Shown piece after piece: positions 1 through 11,602 of a DNA stretch of 64,000 nucleotides. A program made the position numbers and the translations under genes. The notes under the pieces were generated by a model. That model was not told the DNA's origin. It saw nothing but the letters and a program-made list of their open reading frames with translations, and searched no databases. The stretch is from Evansella sp. AB-P1 (lineage in GTDB: Bacteria > Bacillota > Bacilli > Bacillales > Salisediminibacteriaceae). How positions within the stretch are numbered: position 1 is the first letter of the stretch; every line of letters starts with the position of its first letter. The DNA lies in contig NZ_JARUKY010000010.1 of NCBI RefSeq assembly GCF_029688925.1, positions 1-64,000 of the forward strand, written 5' to 3'.

Positions 1-46
1 GTTTGTGTCAACCATTAGTGGGCATTTTTTTAGGAAGATTAGAATG

Positions 47-1549
47 CCTCTTTTTGTGTACTTTTCAAGAGATACTTTTGGTAGCGCTTTCTTGTTTTTA
101 TAGTTTATATCTATTCTATTTTTGTTATTTTTTAAATTCCTCTCAAGCCTTTTAATGCATGTACAATAGGTTTTCCAATGGCATTTTGTAGATAGGCCAA
201 GTTATTGCGTGTAGCTTCTGCTGCACTATCTTTAAGCTTTTCCACAAAATGCTTCGGTGGCTTGCTTTCTTGTCTACTTGAGTCTTCTTTCCGTTGTAAT
301 TCTTGCTTTAGACGTCCTTGTAAGGTCTTTACTTCGAGACGATCCTTCAAGGCAACCATCAAATGAATAAACTTATCAAGTCCTTTTGTACTCCAACTTC
401 GTCCATTCTTTAACCTTCTGGCAAAGACACTCATGGTGCCCTCAGCACTTCCCATAGGACGGAAATTATCTGTGTTAATGCCTTTCTGTTTCAGTTTCTC
501 ACGGTAGTCTCCAAGAGCCTCTGGATACTGAGAAAGTTGTGCTATTAATCCTTCTAAGCGTTGTTCTTTCTTTTCATGTTCAATCGTACCTACAGCACTA
601 TTGAGTTCCACCATAAATCCATCTACGTCATAGGTTGCCAATCTCTTACGAATGGCACGGTAGCGTGGATGGTCACGGAAGATTCGTTGAACTTCACGGG
701 CGATGTGAAAACGGTCTATGACAAAGGTCGCATTTTGCTGAAAATAGTCTCGACATGAGGTTATCCATGGAGCGCCATCACCGTTAATCACCAAGTGGTG
801 CTTCACAGGGTCATACTCATAATTATTGATTAGGAAATCCTCAAACTCTTCCCAGAAGGGGAGTTTTCCCCCATGAACAAAGTGCCGTTTTTTTATTAAG
901 CTTGTTCGTTTTCCATTGACCTCCCACCCTTGATGAACACTAGCTATCTTCACTTCTCTACCCTTTTTATTTTTTTCCTGACTCTTCGTATATAGGCCAT
1001 CTACTTCCACAAATAAGACTTCCTGGTCTATTGTTTCAGGCTCTTTTCGCATTACTTCTGTATTCAAAACTTGTTGTCGAATGGCTTCGTGACTAATTAC
1101 TTGGTAACCTAAAAGCTTTTCTAACGCCTTAGCTGCTTGTCGATAAGATACACCGGTAACCGCTAATTCCATAGCCATATCTTGAACGACAGGGCTCATC
1201 CCTTTGGAAGCATCAAAGTCCAAATAATGTTCTAGGAGTGAAACATATCCTCCTTTTATTCGATCTTTATAATATCTTCGTTTAAGTTCAATTCGACCAA
1301 AAAGAGACTCAAACTTTAGTTCACGTTTATCAACACAGCGGAAGCGTTTCTTATCTCTATTTTCACAAATCTCATCATCTATCTTAGTTAACATTTCAGC
1401 CATTACTTGTGTAAAGCTTTCTTGTAAAGCACGGAAGGTAATTCTTTCTAACTCTTTCATTGTGATGTCAGGTATGGTATCTTTCATAGTAAGGATCCTT
1501 TCTTTCTGTATGTTGCTGTTTTGGACGATATCAACTATACAAAAAGAGG
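47..1549 (-). mobile_element. ISLre2-family insertion sequence
   Basis: A single transposase gene is bounded by imperfect inverted repeats: CCTCTTTTTGTGTA at 47-60 and its inverted partner TATACAAAAAGAGG at 1536-1549 (13 of 14 pair). The length of about 1.5 kb fits the ISLre2 family. I see no convincing target-site duplication outside these repeats, so the exact ends may be off by some bases. It lies just downstream of polC, where rimP-nusA follow in related genomes. Confidence 0.75.
132..1487 (-). CDS. ISLre2-family transposase (UPF0236)
   Basis: DNA transposase of the ISLre2/UPF0236 family, predicted to cut and join the element ends. Visible features are a basic N-terminal half with KRRYYKDRIKGGY, the family segment YRQAAKALEKLLGYQ, and a catalytic-type region HHLVINGDGAPWITSCRDYF followed by FVIDRFHIAREVQR. 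The frame opens at 1562, but the first 25 residues would be read through the terminal inverted repeat; the ATG at 1487 has GAAAGGA about 8 nt upstream and is preferred (451 aa). The reading frame is intact, so the element could be active. It is the only mobile-element gene in the window. Confidence 0.85.
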   Translation of the reverse strand: MKDTIPDITMKELERITFRALQESFTQVMAEMLTKIDDEICENRDKKRFRCVDKRELKFESLFGRIELKRRYYKDRIKGGYVSLLEHYLDFDASKGMSPVVQDMAMELAVTGVSYRQAAKALEKLLGYQVISHEAIRQQVLNTEVMRKEPETIDQEVLFVEVDGLYTKSQEKNKKGREVKIASVHQGWEVNGKRTSLIKKRHFVHGGKLPFWEEFEDFLINNYEYDPVKHHLVINGDGAPWITSCRDYFQQNATFVIDRFHIAREVQRIFRDHPRYRAIRKRLATYDVDGFMVELNSAVGTIEHEKKEQRLEGLIAQLSQYPEALGDYREKLKQKGINTDNFRPMGSAEGTMSVFARRLKNGRSWSTKGLDKFIHLMVALKDRLEVKTLQGRLKQELQRKEDSSRQESKPPKHFVEKLKDSAAEATRNNLAYLQNAIGKPIVHALKGLRGI

Positions 1550-1599
1550 ATCCTTTTTTCATGTAATTTGCTCACACCTACCGCGCTTCCGCTTGGTTT

Positions 1600-1648
1600 C
1601 CTTGGTGGTGGGTGTGGAAGAAAACCACTTCCACACCCACCACCAAGG
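1600..1648. repeat. perfect 21-bp inverted repeat downstream of polC
   Basis: Arms at 1600-1620 and 1628-1648 are perfect reverse complements of 21 nt, separated by a 7-nt loop (aaaacca). It lies between the polC stop codon and the IS. No T-run follows immediately on either strand, so it is not a textbook intrinsic terminator, although it could stop or protect the polC transcript end. Confidence 0.8.
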
Positions 1649-1750
1649 TTACATATTCTTCCTTATATTACTTTTTTTCCACCCACAAACATTTTACTCT
1701 AACTTTTTAACCTCTTCTACATACTAAAATATTGTTCGAAAAATAATTAT

Positions 1751-4700
1751 TTAAAATAAGGATAGTTGATTCGAGTCTGGTAACCCATCTAAACAACCAT
1801 GGTCATCAAGGTTTTCAAGTACAGTCTTCGTTATTTTACATCTCTGCTGTAAATCTTCCTTGGATAAAAATTCACCATTCTCTCTTCCCCTTACAATATT
1901 TAAAGCCGCATTCGTTCCAACTCCATTTAGTGCGTTAAATGGTGGAATTAGGGTTTCTCCTTCCACGATAAAATCCTTTGCAGAAGATCGATATAAATCT
2001 ACTTTTTGAAAAGAGAAGCCTCGTTCACACATTTCCAAAGCAAGCTCAAGAACTAGCACAACACTTTTTTCTTTTGGAGAAGCGTCTAAACCTTTAGCAT
2101 AAATTTCTTCGATACGTTTTCGAATACTTGCAGATCCTCTTATCATCGTATCCAATTCAAAATCATCTGCTCGAACAGTAAAATAAGCAGCATAAAAAAG
2201 GATCGGATGATGAACTTTAAAATATGCAATTCGAACAGCCATTAAAACATATGCTGCAGCATGTGCTTTCGGGAACATGTATTTAATTTTTAAACAGGAT
2301 CCAATGTACCAATCTGGTACACCATGCTTCTTCATTTCTTCAATCCAGTCATCCTGGAGTCCTTTGCCTTTTCTAACAAACTCCATAATTTTAAATGCAA
2401 GGGAATGCTCTAATCCTTTATAAATTAAATAGACCATGATGTCGTCACGACAACCAATTACGTCTTTCAATACACATGTACCATTTGCAATAAGATCGGC
2501 TGCATTATTTAACCAAACATCGGTTCCATGTGACAAACCAGAAATTTGGACTAATTCACTGAATGAATTTGGCTTCGTTTCTTCTAACATTTGTCGAACA
2601 AATCGGGTTCCAAATTCAGGGATACCATACGTACCTGTTTTACACATTATTTGTTCTTGTGTAACCCCTAGTGATTCAGTCCCACTGAAAAGCTTGTATA
2701 CTTCAGAATCATCCACAGGGATTGTTTTCGGGTCGATTCCACTTAAATCTTGTAACATTCGAATGACAGTCGGATCATCGTGACCTAATATATCTAATTT
2801 TAATAAATTATCATGAATAGAATGGAAGTCATAATGAGTTGTTCGCCATTCAGCCTCTTTATCATCAGCAGGATACTGGATTGGTGTGAAATCATATATA
2901 TCTAGATGGTCTGGAACAACAATAATTCCACCTGGATGTTGACCAGTCGTCCTTTTTACACCTGTACATCCTGTAACAAGGCGATCAATTTCTGCACCTC
3001 GTAATTGTAGTTGATGATCATCTTCGTAGCCTTTCACGAAACCATAAGCTGTTTTTTCTGCTACAGTACCAATGGTTCCTGCTTTATATACGTAATCTTT
3101 ACCAAAAAGATCTTTCGTATAATTATGTGCGGTTGATTGATACTCCCCTGAAAAATTTAAGTCAATATCAGGAACTTTATCTCCTTTAAACCCTAAAAAA
3201 GTTTCAAATGGGATATCTTGACCATCTTTCATATAGCTTGTACCACATTTTTCACATTGTTTATCAGGTAAATCAAAACCTGATCCAACTGAACCATCAT
3301 CAAAGAAAACAGAATGATGGCAATTAGGGCAAACATAATGAGGCGGAAGGGGGTTTACTTCCGTAATTTCTGTCATTGTTGCAACAAAACTTGACCCGAC
3401 AGAACCTCGAGACCCGACTAAGTACCCATCATCTAATGATTTTTTAACAAGCTTTTGTGAAATAAGATAGATAACAGAAAATCCATTACTAATGATACTT
3501 TTTAATTCTTTTTCTAGTCGTGCTTCTACAATCTCAGGTAACGGGTCACCGTAAATGCTCCGTGCTCTTCCATAGCTTAATTCACGCATTTCATCATCAG
3601 CCCCCTCAATATTAGGGGTATATAAATCATCTGGTATTGGTTTAATTTCATCCACTTCTTCAGCAATCGCTTTCGTATTTGTAATGACGATTTCTTTTGC
3701 TTTTTCCTCTGGTAAAAAGGAAAAACACTTTAACATTTCATCTGTGGTACGAAAGTGAACCTCTGGTAATGTTGCTTTATTTAATGGATTTGCTCCACCT
3801 TGAGAAGCAATCAAAATTTTACGATATATATAATCTTCTTTATTTAAATAATGAACATTTCCAGTAGCTACGACTTTCTTTTCTAATTTATCTCCTATAT
3901 CAACTATTTTTTTCAAAATATCTTTTAATGCTAATTCATCTCGAATGATTTCTTTTTCAATTAAGTGATTATAATTAGACGGAGGTTGAATTTCAAGATA
4001 ATCATAGAAAGAGGCTATTTCTTCCACTTCCTCAGGTTCTTTCTGCATCATTGCGTCAAATACTTCACCATTATCACAGCCTGAGCCAATGATTAATCCT
4101 TCACGATGTTCAATTAATACTGATTTCGGAATCCTAGGTACACGGTAAAAATAATCAATATGAGAAAAGGATACGAGTTTATATAAGTTACGTAAACCTG
4201 TTTTATTTTTTGCAATAATAATGCAATGATTTGGTCGTTGTTTTTTATAATCGTCTTTTGACGTTTGTTCATTTAGTTGAAAATGCTTCTCTATTCCTTT
4301 ATCAATAGCGTCCTTAACCATTTTCCATAATAAATGACCAGTTGCTTCAGCATCATATATAGCACGGTGATGGGAAACAAGCTCAATGTTAAACTTTTTA
4401 CAAAGTGTATTCAAACGATAGTTTCTAAATTCTGGATATAACAATCTTCCTAACTCAAGGGTATCGATAACTGGATTTGGAGCATGCTCGTAACCAATTT
4501 TTTTGTACCCAGCATTTATAAATCCCATATCAAAGCTTGCATTATGAGCTACTAAGACAGCATCACCTGTCCACTCATGAAAATCCTTTAATACATCTTC
4601 AACTTCCGGGGCATTCACAAGCATATCATCCGTAATACCGGTGAGATCAATGATAAGCGGAGACAGCTTTTCGTGGGGATTTGCAAATCGTTCAAAACGA

Positions 4701-6052
4701 TCAATGATCTCCCCGTCTTTTACTTTTACTGCAGCTAATTCGATTATTGTATTGTACACTGCAGACAATCCTGTTGTCTCAACGTCAAACACTACGTATG
4801 TTTCATCTGATAACATCCGATCTGATGCATTGTAGGCAATAGGAACACCATCATTTACAAGATTAGCTTCCATTCCATATAGCACTTTAATTCCTTCATT
4901 CTTCGCAGCAGAAAAGGCCTCTGGAAAGGACTGTAAAACGCCATGATCTGTTATAGCTATTGCTTCATGCCCCCATTTTTTTGCTTGTTTAATGTGCTTT
5001 GAAACAGGAGTAACAGCATCCATTTGGCTCATTGGAGAATGAAGATGTAACTCTACACGTTTTTCTCCTTCTGGTGCTAAATCTTTTCTCTCTACTGGAA
5101 AGATTTCCTGTAAATCACGTCCAATCATCGCTAAATCTCTAACAAACGTGTCAAATTGAATTCCCCCACGAACCTTCACCCACATGCCTTTTTTTACTGA
5201 TTGAAGAATGGGGAGATCCTCTTTCCCGTTAGAAAAGAACTTTACAAGAATGGAATCCGTATAATCAGTAATTTTAAAGGTTAACAATGTACGACCACTT
5301 TTTAATTCTCTCATTTCTGAGAAAAAAATGTATCCTTGTAATGCTACTCTTCGTTCTTCTTCAACAATACTATTTATTGGTACGATATCCCCGTCTTTAA
5401 TTACTTGTCCAATGTGAGGTGATGTAGCCCCGTGTTCTCTTGCTTTGTCAGCTTCTTTTTTCTTCTCCATCATTGCTTCTAGCATTTTTGAATGATCTTC
5501 CTCATTTTTCTGCTCCACAAACTTTTCAATTGCTTCCTTTGACTCTTTAATTGTTGTTTCAATAATCGGTTTATTGAATCCAACTTCTTCAAAGGCATTT
5601 TGCAATGGTTCTTGAACACGGCGAAGAATCATTTCACCCTCTGTTTCATTCATCACTGCAATATTTAATTTATTCCCATTCATGTATGGGATTTGCTCCT
5701 GTAAACGTTTTATTAAGCCATTAGTGGATGCTCGAAGCTTTTCAACAAAAAAAGGCCAATAGGAAGAAAGGTATTTACTGGCATCGACTTCAATCTGATA
5801 GGAAATATTAATGTGCACATCAGCGATGTGTTCAAGTCCATTTTTTATTCTACTTTGAAATAATTCAAAAGCTGAAAAAGGTAGAACAGTAGGTAGGGAT
5901 ATATGAAATACCCATTTCTTCTGAGTCTGGTAAACTTCTAATCTTTCTACTTTTCCACCATTTAAAAACTTTTCAATCAACTCATCAGGCATCATAACTT
6001 GCTCAAGTAAGAGCTTAAACCGTTCTTGACGTATATGCTGATCCTCGTTCAT
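1751..6052 (-). CDS. polC: DNA polymerase III subunit alpha, PolC type
   Basis: The replicative DNA polymerase of low-GC Gram-positives, with built-in 3'-5' proofreading. In order: an N-terminal domain; an OB-fold (about residues 225-330); a PHP domain starting [18 protein letters not shown]; a DnaQ-type exonuclease inserted in the PHP domain ([38 protein letters not shown]); then the polymerase region with a zinc-binding CPNC...CEKC pair and the catalytic segment [12 protein letters not shown]. At 1433 aa it has the normal family length. The start has AGAGGAGGAAC upstream. It ends the proS-polC part of the housekeeping run and is separated from proS by a repeat-containing spacer. Confidence 0.98.
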   Translation of the reverse strand: MNEDQHIRQERFKLLLEQVMMPDELIEKFLNGGKVERLEVYQTQKKWVFHISLPTVLPFSAFELFQSRIKNGLEHIADVHINISYQIEVDASKYLSSYWPFFVEKLRASTNGLIKRLQEQIPYMNGNKLNIAVMNETEGEMILRRVQEPLQNAFEEVGFNKPIIETTIKESKEAIEKFVEQKNEEDHSKMLEAMMEKKKEADKAREHGATSPHIGQVIKDGDIVPINSIVEEERRVALQGYIFFSEMRELKSGRTLLTFKITDYTDSILVKFFSNGKEDLPILQSVKKGMWVKVRGGIQFDTFVRDLAMIGRDLQEIFPVERKDLAPEGEKRVELHLHSPMSQMDAVTPVSKHIKQAKKWGHEAIAITDHGVLQSFPEAFSAAKNEGIKVLYGMEANLVNDGVPIAYNASDRMLSDETYVVFDVETTGLSAVYNTIIELAAVKVKDGEIIDRFERFANPHEKLSPLIIDLTGITDDMLVNAPEVEDVLKDFHEWTGDAVLVAHNASFDMGFINAGYKKIGYEHAPNPVIDTLELGRLLYPEFRNYRLNTLCKKFNIELVSHHRAIYDAEATGHLLWKMVKDAIDKGIEKHFQLNEQTSKDDYKKQRPNHCIIIAKNKTGLRNLYKLVSFSHIDYFYRVPRIPKSVLIEHREGLIIGSGCDNGEVFDAMMQKEPEEVEEIASFYDYLEIQPPSNYNHLIEKEIIRDELALKDILKKIVDIGDKLEKKVVATGNVHYLNKEDYIYRKILIASQGGANPLNKATLPEVHFRTTDEMLKCFSFLPEEKAKEIVITNTKAIAEEVDEIKPIPDDLYTPNIEGADDEMRELSYGRARSIYGDPLPEIVEARLEKELKSIISNGFSVIYLISQKLVKKSLDDGYLVGSRGSVGSSFVATMTEITEVNPLPPHYVCPNCHHSVFFDDGSVGSGFDLPDKQCEKCGTSYMKDGQDIPFETFLGFKGDKVPDIDLNFSGEYQSTAHNYTKDLFGKDYVYKAGTIGTVAEKTAYGFVKGYEDDHQLQLRGAEIDRLVTGCTGVKRTTGQHPGGIIVVPDHLDIYDFTPIQYPADDKEAEWRTTHYDFHSIHDNLLKLDILGHDDPTVIRMLQDLSGIDPKTIPVDDSEVYKLFSGTESLGVTQEQIMCKTGTYGIPEFGTRFVRQMLEETKPNSFSELVQISGLSHGTDVWLNNAADLIANGTCVLKDVIGCRDDIMVYLIYKGLEHSLAFKIMEFVRKGKGLQDDWIEEMKKHGVPDWYIGSCLKIKYMFPKAHAAAYVLMAVRIAYFKVHHPILFYAAYFTVRADDFELDTMIRGSASIRKRIEEIYAKGLDASPKEKSVVLVLELALEMCERGFSFQKVDLYRSSAKDFIVEGETLIPPFNALNGVGTNAALNIVRGRENGEFLSKEDLQQRCKITKTVLENLDDHGCLDGLPDSNQLSLF

Positions 6053-6583
6053 GACGGTTCCTCCTCTAATCTTACAATTTCTATATCAATGAGTTTATTT
6101 CTTTAACTTTTAGTTAAATTCTTAATAAATAACATAAAGAAAGCAATGGTCTTTAGCTGCTTTATCCCCATGCTCTTTTATCATACGGGAAATAAGTTAC
6201 AGCGTCTAGACTCATTGCTTCATTGATGTAAATGATGGGATTCCAAAATTTACTTTATCTGCTACCCTGAAAATAAGTATTGGTTCAGGTGTGAAGGCGG
6301 CGACTTCTGCGATGGGCATTCACTTCACGAATCCACTACTAGTTGTCTCGACTGATGAAGCTTCAGAGAAACATATGCATAGGTAGAAAATAAAGCTTTC
6401 TGGAGTCTCACAAAGCTAACCTGAAAATTAGCTATAAATGTTGAACTAAGTATATACAGAATGCTTCTTTTCATAGCCCATCGTAAAAATTTATACTTGC
6501 ACGGAGGTCTCTGATAATTAAATTGATGGTACATCCTATTTACGCCTATCACCATATAAAATTAATATTATTCTTTAACATGC
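6053..6583. other. proS-polC spacer, no gene
   Basis: A 531-bp stretch with no credible coding sequence. Most of 6262-6513 is a family A dispersed repeat; the rest is AT-rich. A 76-codon open frame on the minus strand inside the repeat has no ribosome site and is not called. Confidence 0.7.
6262..6513 (+). repeat. family A dispersed repeat, copy 1
   Basis: Begins ctaccctgaaaataagta, then ttggttcag and, further on, gttgtctcgac and cagagaaac. It aligns with the reverse complement of 50085-50405 along at least 130 bp, and its far end (cttgcacggaggtctctg) also resembles that copy's end. The head motif recurs at 21331, 21592 and 57723. Confidence 0.75.
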
Positions 6584-8287
6584 CTACTTATATAAAAGTG
6601 ACTCAATTGTGGTTACTAATTCGTCTTTTTTCACTTCTAATGTTTCCCCAGTTTTTCTAACCTTTAATTCAACGACGCCTTCATTTGCTTTCTTGCCTAC
6701 AGTAATTCTGATTGGGAAGCCAAACAAATCTGCATCTTTAAACTTAACACCTGGTCGTTCAGCACGATCGTCCATCAACACTTCAAAGCGAGAAGAGGTT
6801 AAATCCTCATATAACTCCTGAGCTAACTCTCTTTGATCATCCTGCTTCATATTTACTGGTATAAGATGTATATCAAATGGTGATACAGCGCTAGGCCATA
6901 TAATACCGTTTTCATCATGGTGCTGCTCCACAACTGCTGCCAATGTTCTTGAGACTCCTATACCATAACAACCCATAATCATCGGCTGATTTTTCCCATT
7001 CTCATCTAAAAACATGGCTCCCATTGCTTCACTATAACGTGTACCAAGTTTAAAGACATGACCTACTTCAATTCCTTCTTTAAAGCGAATAGTACCTTTT
7101 CCATCTGGTGACGGATCACCTTCTTGAATATTTCTTAAGTCAGCAAAAGTTTCTACTGTGAAGTCTTGTCCAAGATTAACATTAATAAAGTGCTTTCCTT
7201 CTTCATTCGCACCACATGCACCATTTACAACTGCTTCTACTGCATGATCTGCTATTATGGTAATGTCCTTGTTTACATCTTTAGGTCCAATGTATCCTGG
7301 GACTGTATTCATCCACTTTTTTGTTTCTTCTTCCGTAGCCATTTCCACTATTTGAGCATCTAATAAATGCTTGATTTTCACATCATTCACTTCATGATCT
7401 CCACGAACAAGAACAAGACAGGGCTTATCATCTACAATAAATAATACGGATTTAATTAGTTTTTCCACTGGTAAATTTAAAAATGCTGATACTTCTTCAA
7501 TCGTTTTCTTCCCTGGTGTATCTACAACTTCTATTTCCTTTATTGCTTCATCTGCTTTCTTATATATTACGTTTACTTCAGCAATCTCAATATTAGCAGC
7601 ATAATCAGATTCGTCAGAGTAAGCGATTGTATCTTCTCCTATGTCAGATAACACCATGAACTCATGAGTGTCTTTTCCACCCATTGCCCCAGAATCGGCA
7701 ACAACTGCTCTAAAATCCAATTCACATCTATTAAAAATACGACTATAAGCATCATACATTTTGTCATAGCTTATATCTAGCCCTTCAAAGCTTGTATCAA
7801 AAGAATAAGCATCCTTCATTAAAAATTCACGGGAACGCAGTACTCCAAAGCGAGGACGTCTTTCGTCTCGGAATTTATTTTGGATCTGATAAAGGGTCAT
7901 AGGAAGCTTTTTGTAGGAATGAACATCATCCCGAACGAGAGTAGTTATTACCTCTTCATGAGTTGGCCCTAAAGCAAACTCACGATTATGTCGATCATGT
8001 AATCTCATTAACTCTGGTCCATATGCTTCCCAACGTCCAGATTCCTTCCATAATTCAGCAGGCTGAATGGCAGGCATTAATAATTGTTGAGCTCCGGCAC
8101 GATTCATTTCTTCACGAATAATATTTTCAACCTTTTGAAGTACTTTTAATCCTAATGGTAAAAAGGAATAAACACCTGAGGTACTTTGGCGAATTAAACC
8201 TGCCCTCAGCATGAGTTGATGACTTTTTACATCTGCATCACTTGGTACATCTCTTAGAGTTGGAGCTAAATACGTACTTTGTTTCAT
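6584..8287 (-). CDS. proS: Prolyl-tRNA synthetase, bacterial type with editing domain
   Basis: Charges tRNA-Pro with proline in the cytoplasm. Class II motifs are visible: the N-terminal [17 protein letters not shown], motif 2 around [20 protein letters not shown], and motif 3 around [17 protein letters not shown]. Between them, roughly residues 225-405, sits the YbaK-like insertion that edits mischarged Ala-tRNA-Pro; this is the hallmark of the bacterial form. The C-terminal anticodon-binding domain begins near FDIHLIPVN. At 567 aa it is the usual size. It follows rasP by 54 bp in the conserved dxr-rasP-proS order. No T-box leader is seen. Confidence 0.97.
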   Translation of the reverse strand: MKQSTYLAPTLRDVPSDADVKSHQLMLRAGLIRQSTSGVYSFLPLGLKVLQKVENIIREEMNRAGAQQLLMPAIQPAELWKESGRWEAYGPELMRLHDRHNREFALGPTHEEVITTLVRDDVHSYKKLPMTLYQIQNKFRDERRPRFGVLRSREFLMKDAYSFDTSFEGLDISYDKMYDAYSRIFNRCELDFRAVVADSGAMGGKDTHEFMVLSDIGEDTIAYSDESDYAANIEIAEVNVIYKKADEAIKEIEVVDTPGKKTIEEVSAFLNLPVEKLIKSVLFIVDDKPCLVLVRGDHEVNDVKIKHLLDAQIVEMATEEETKKWMNTVPGYIGPKDVNKDITIIADHAVEAVVNGACGANEEGKHFINVNLGQDFTVETFADLRNIQEGDPSPDGKGTIRFKEGIEVGHVFKLGTRYSEAMGAMFLDENGKNQPMIMGCYGIGVSRTLAAVVEQHHDENGIIWPSAVSPFDIHLIPVNMKQDDQRELAQELYEDLTSSRFEVLMDDRAERPGVKFKDADLFGFPIRITVGKKANEGVVELKVRKTGETLEVKKDELVTTIESLLYK

Positions 8288-8341
8288 TTATGACACCTCG
8301 TCCTTTATAAAAATAAAATTAACCGACCATTAACGAAATAT

Positions 8342-9601
8342 TTATAGGAAGAATTTATTTATGTCATTCCAAGTTACAACTAACATTAGTAACATAAGTA
8401 GGGCAAAACCAATAAAATGAACCAATCCTTCTTTTTGAGGGTCTATCGGTTTTCCTCTTAATGCTTCCAATCCAATAAACATAAGGCGACCACCATCTAG
8501 AGCTGGTAGTGGTAAAAGATTAATAATACCTAAATTCACACTTAAGATTGCTGTCCATTGCATTAATACTAAAAATCCCATAGCTGCAACTTCGTCTGTA
8601 TAACTATAAATACCTACTGGTCCTGCTAAGTGATCCAGTGTAAATTGCCCTGTCACAAGCATTCCTAGTGCTTCAAAAATAAGTACTGTAAATTCGTACG
8701 TCTGTGTAAACCCAAAGAGAACAGCTCCAACTACAGATTTCTCCGTTTCAGGAAAGATACCTACAACACCTTCTACCTGTTCATCTGGACTTACTCTCTC
8801 TTGTGGTGTTAACGTCACATCAAAGTGAGTTGAACCTCGTTCTATTTCAAACACTAATGGTTCATTTGGATTAGATTGAATAATTGCAGTCATCTCATCC
8901 CAAGTACTAACATTTTGTCCATCAATAGATATAATACGGTCTCCACCTTCAAGACCTGCTTCTATTGCAACTCCATCATCCGTTACATCTCCAACTAAAG
9001 CTTCGTTTACTGGAGTCCCAGCAATCCACGCATAAAAAGTTAAAATAACAATAGCTAATATAAAATTCATCATTGGTCCTGCAAATAATGCCATTGCCCT
9101 TTGAGGGATAGTTTTCGATCCAAATTGGCGATCGTAAGGAGCTATTTGTGTAGCCAGTTCATCATGAACATATTCAGCTTTTTCATCAATGGCGTATGTG
9201 ACTAATCCTTCTTCATCTGAAATATATCCTGTAACGAACAGTTCCTTTTCTAAATCTATTTTTTCAACTTGAATTATCTTACATTCAGGGTGCTTCGACT
9301 TATTATTAATAATTATTTTATTTACTGCACCTTTTTCATTAAATAGAAGTCCAACCTCATAGCCGGGCTTTATTTGAATCATTTCCGGGTCTTCCCCTGC
9401 CATCCGAACAAAGCCACCTAAAGGTAAAAGGCGAATAGTATATACTGTTTCAGCTTTTTTAAATGAAAAAATTTTTGGACCAAAACCAATTGCAAATTCA
9501 CGACACAGAATTCCTGCTCTTTTTGCGAATACAAGATGGCCTAACTCGTGAATAAAGACGAGTAATCCAAATATGATGATGATCGAAATAAATGTATTCA
9601 T
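8342..9601 (-). CDS. rasP: Site-2 zinc metalloprotease RasP (RseP family)
   Basis: Intramembrane protease that cleaves membrane-anchored anti-sigma factors and signal-peptide remnants. The zinc-binding HELGH (H18-E19-H22) sits in the first membrane segment. A PDZ domain around residues 195-275 contains [16 protein letters not shown], and the third metal ligand region [13 protein letters not shown] lies in a late membrane helix. A loop of about 60 residues between the first helix and [14 protein letters not shown] is characteristic of Bacillus homologues. At 419 aa it is full length. It sits 13 bp after dxr in the usual dxr-rasP-proS run. AAGGATG precedes the ATG. Confidence 0.96.
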   Translation of the reverse strand: MNTFISIIIIFGLLVFIHELGHLVFAKRAGILCREFAIGFGPKIFSFKKAETVYTIRLLPLGGFVRMAGEDPEMIQIKPGYEVGLLFNEKGAVNKIIINNKSKHPECKIIQVEKIDLEKELFVTGYISDEEGLVTYAIDEKAEYVHDELATQIAPYDRQFGSKTIPQRAMALFAGPMMNFILAIVILTFYAWIAGTPVNEALVGDVTDDGVAIEAGLEGGDRIISIDGQNVSTWDEMTAIIQSNPNEPLVFEIERGSTHFDVTLTPQERVSPDEQVEGVVGIFPETEKSVVGAVLFGFTQTYEFTVLIFEALGMLVTGQFTLDHLAGPVGIYSYTDEVAAMGFLVLMQWTAILSVNLGIINLLPLPALDGGRLMFIGLEALRGKPIDPQKEGLVHFIGFALLMLLMLVVTWNDINKFFL

Positions 9602-9614
9602 TGTTACACATCCT

Positions 9615-10763
9615 TTAATTCATATAAGATAGTACAGTTTGTCTTGTTTCGTAATCTACACCAATTATGTCATCAAGGTTGGGTGAAAGAATTGATTGGT
9701 GATCCATTAATGCTTTTTCAACTATCTCTTCAATTCCTAAAAAAGATAATTTCCCTGTTAAAAAAGCTGATACGGCTACTTCGTTTGCCGCATTTAATAC
9801 CGTCGGTGCTGTTCCTCCTATTTTACCTGCTTCATAAGCTAAGTGGAGGCAATGAAACCTCTCAAAATCTAATTTTTGAAAATGAAGCGATCCAATTTCC
9901 CATAAGTTTAACCCTTTGCCTCCTTTTAAAGCAAGTCTTTTTGGTTTAGATAAGGCATATTGAATTGGTACTCGCATATCAGGAGTACCAAGGTGGGCTA
10001 GGACGCTACCATCAATATATTCAACCATAGAATGAATAATACTTTCTTTATGTAATATCACATCAATTTTATTATACGGCATATTAAACAACCATTTTGC
10101 TTCAATTACTTCTAATCCTTTATTCATCATTGTTGCAGAGTCAATCGTTATTTTAGCACCCATTTGCCAATTAGGGTGCTTCAATGCGTCATCAACTGTT
10201 ACTTTTTCTAAATCACTTCTAGATAAATCCCGAAAACTACCACCAGATGCAGTTAGAATGAGGCGGTTCACTTCTTTATGGGATTCATCCTCTAAACATT
10301 GATAAATGGCTGAATGTTCACTATCTATAGGAATTAATTCAACATTGTGTAATTCTGCCATCTTCGTAACGATATGACCCGCCGTTACAAGCGTCTCTTT
10401 ATTTGCAATAGCTATATTTTTACCACTTTCAATAGCTGCAAGAGTAGGCTTTAGACCAATACTACCCATAACAGCATTAACGAGGACATCTGAAAGGTCG
10501 TCCGTAGCTACTTCAAGAAGGCCTTCTTCCCCATACAAAACTTTAACACCTTGCGGAACATGAATTGCAATTTTTTCAGCAACATCCTTTGTCTGAACAC
10601 TCACAAGTCTAGGTTTAAATTCTTGTATTTGATTTAATCCTACATCTATATTACGACCAAAGCTCATAGAAACAAGATTAAAATCATTTGGATTAGAACG
10701 AATAACATCTAGAGTTTGAATTCCAATTGACCCAGTTGAACCTAACAAACTAATCTTTTTCAT
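9615..10763 (-). CDS. dxr: 1-deoxy-D-xylulose 5-phosphate reductoisomerase
   Basis: Converts DXP to 2-C-methyl-D-erythritol 4-phosphate using NADPH, the committed step of the MEP isoprenoid pathway. The NADPH-binding GSTGSIG lies at residues 8-14; IANKETLV, the metal/substrate segment [12 protein letters not shown] and the flexible-loop region [10 protein letters not shown] are also present. At 382 aa it is complete. It sits between cdsA and rasP. Its isoprenoid products are the substrate for the upstream uppS, so the neighbours share a route to the undecaprenyl carrier. Confidence 0.97.
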   Translation of the reverse strand: MKKISLLGSTGSIGIQTLDVIRSNPNDFNLVSMSFGRNIDVGLNQIQEFKPRLVSVQTKDVAEKIAIHVPQGVKVLYGEEGLLEVATDDLSDVLVNAVMGSIGLKPTLAAIESGKNIAIANKETLVTAGHIVTKMAELHNVELIPIDSEHSAIYQCLEDESHKEVNRLILTASGGSFRDLSRSDLEKVTVDDALKHPNWQMGAKITIDSATMMNKGLEVIEAKWLFNMPYNKIDVILHKESIIHSMVEYIDGSVLAHLGTPDMRVPIQYALSKPKRLALKGGKGLNLWEIGSLHFQKLDFERFHCLHLAYEAGKIGGTAPTVLNAANEVAVSAFLTGKLSFLGIEEIVEKALMDHQSILSPNLDDIIGVDYETRQTVLSYMN

Positions 10764-10795
10764 TAAATAGCTCCTTCATATACCTTTTCACACCG

Positions 10796-11587
10796 TTATA
10801 TTAAATTAACTAAATATAATATTGGCATGACAAAAATTAAACTATCAAAACGATCAAGAATCCCACCATGTCCTGGTAATACTTGTCCTGAATCTTTCAC
10901 TGCATAATGTCTCTTTAATGCTGATTCAACTAAATCTCCTAATTGTCCTGAAATGGACACAATAAAGATAAAGAAAATCGTAATTAACCATGAATTGAAA
11001 ATGGTCACAAAGCTTACGTAAATAATTCCAACGATAAAAGCTAATATGATTCCTCCAAATGCCCCTTCAATAGTCTTCTTTGGACTAATTTCAGGCCAGA
11101 GCTTGTTTTTCCCAAACAATCTCCCAGCAAAATATGCTCCTGAATCTGTTGCCCATACGAGAATTATAATAAAAAACAAAACTGCTAACCCTTGTTCAAG
11201 AAATCTTGTATAAATAAAGTAATGAAAACCAAAGCCTATGTATACAGATGATAAAATGATAAATCCAGCTTCATCAAATGTAAATTTGTTTTTGGTTATG
11301 ACTGTTAATGCTAATAAAACGATGATTAGTAGCAAAAACATCTCTAGTTTATCTATATGTAACCAGTCTGATTTAAGAATAGTCTCAGGTAATAGCAAAA
11401 TCCACATTAAAATAAAACTTAATACTCCTATAGGTGAAAAAAGTTTCATTTGTTTCATCTTTAATAATTCACTCATCCCAATGGTAGCTAGTACGATCAT
11501 CATAAGAGTAAATGGCCAATCTCCAATGACTATAAGGGTAATAAATCCAGCTCCTGCTATTACTGCTGTTATAATTCTTTGCTTCAA
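10796..11587 (-). CDS. cdsA: Phosphatidate cytidylyltransferase (CDP-diacylglycerol synthase)
   Basis: Integral membrane enzyme that makes CDP-diacylglycerol from phosphatidate and CTP for phospholipid synthesis. Several hydrophobic helices span the 263 residues. The C-terminal family signature is clear: ESALKRHYAVKDSGQVLPGH followed by GGILDRFDS. It starts 15 bp after uppS stops and is presumably cotranscribed with it. Confidence 0.96.
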   Translation of the reverse strand: MKQRIITAVIAGAGFITLIVIGDWPFTLMMIVLATIGMSELLKMKQMKLFSPIGVLSFILMWILLLPETILKSDWLHIDKLEMFLLLIIVLLALTVITKNKFTFDEAGFIILSSVYIGFGFHYFIYTRFLEQGLAVLFFIIILVWATDSGAYFAGRLFGKNKLWPEISPKKTIEGAFGGIILAFIVGIIYVSFVTIFNSWLITIFFIFIVSISGQLGDLVESALKRHYAVKDSGQVLPGHGGILDRFDSLIFVMPILYLVNLI

Positions 11588-11602
11588 TGGACTACCTCCT
11601 CT

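Noticed and set aside
6325-6555. 76-codon minus-strand open frame between polC and proS
   Set aside because: Inside a dispersed repeat, no ribosome site and no recognisable protein features.
8288-8341. T-box leader before proS
   Set aside because: The gap is only 54 bp and shows no specifier-loop or antiterminator structure.
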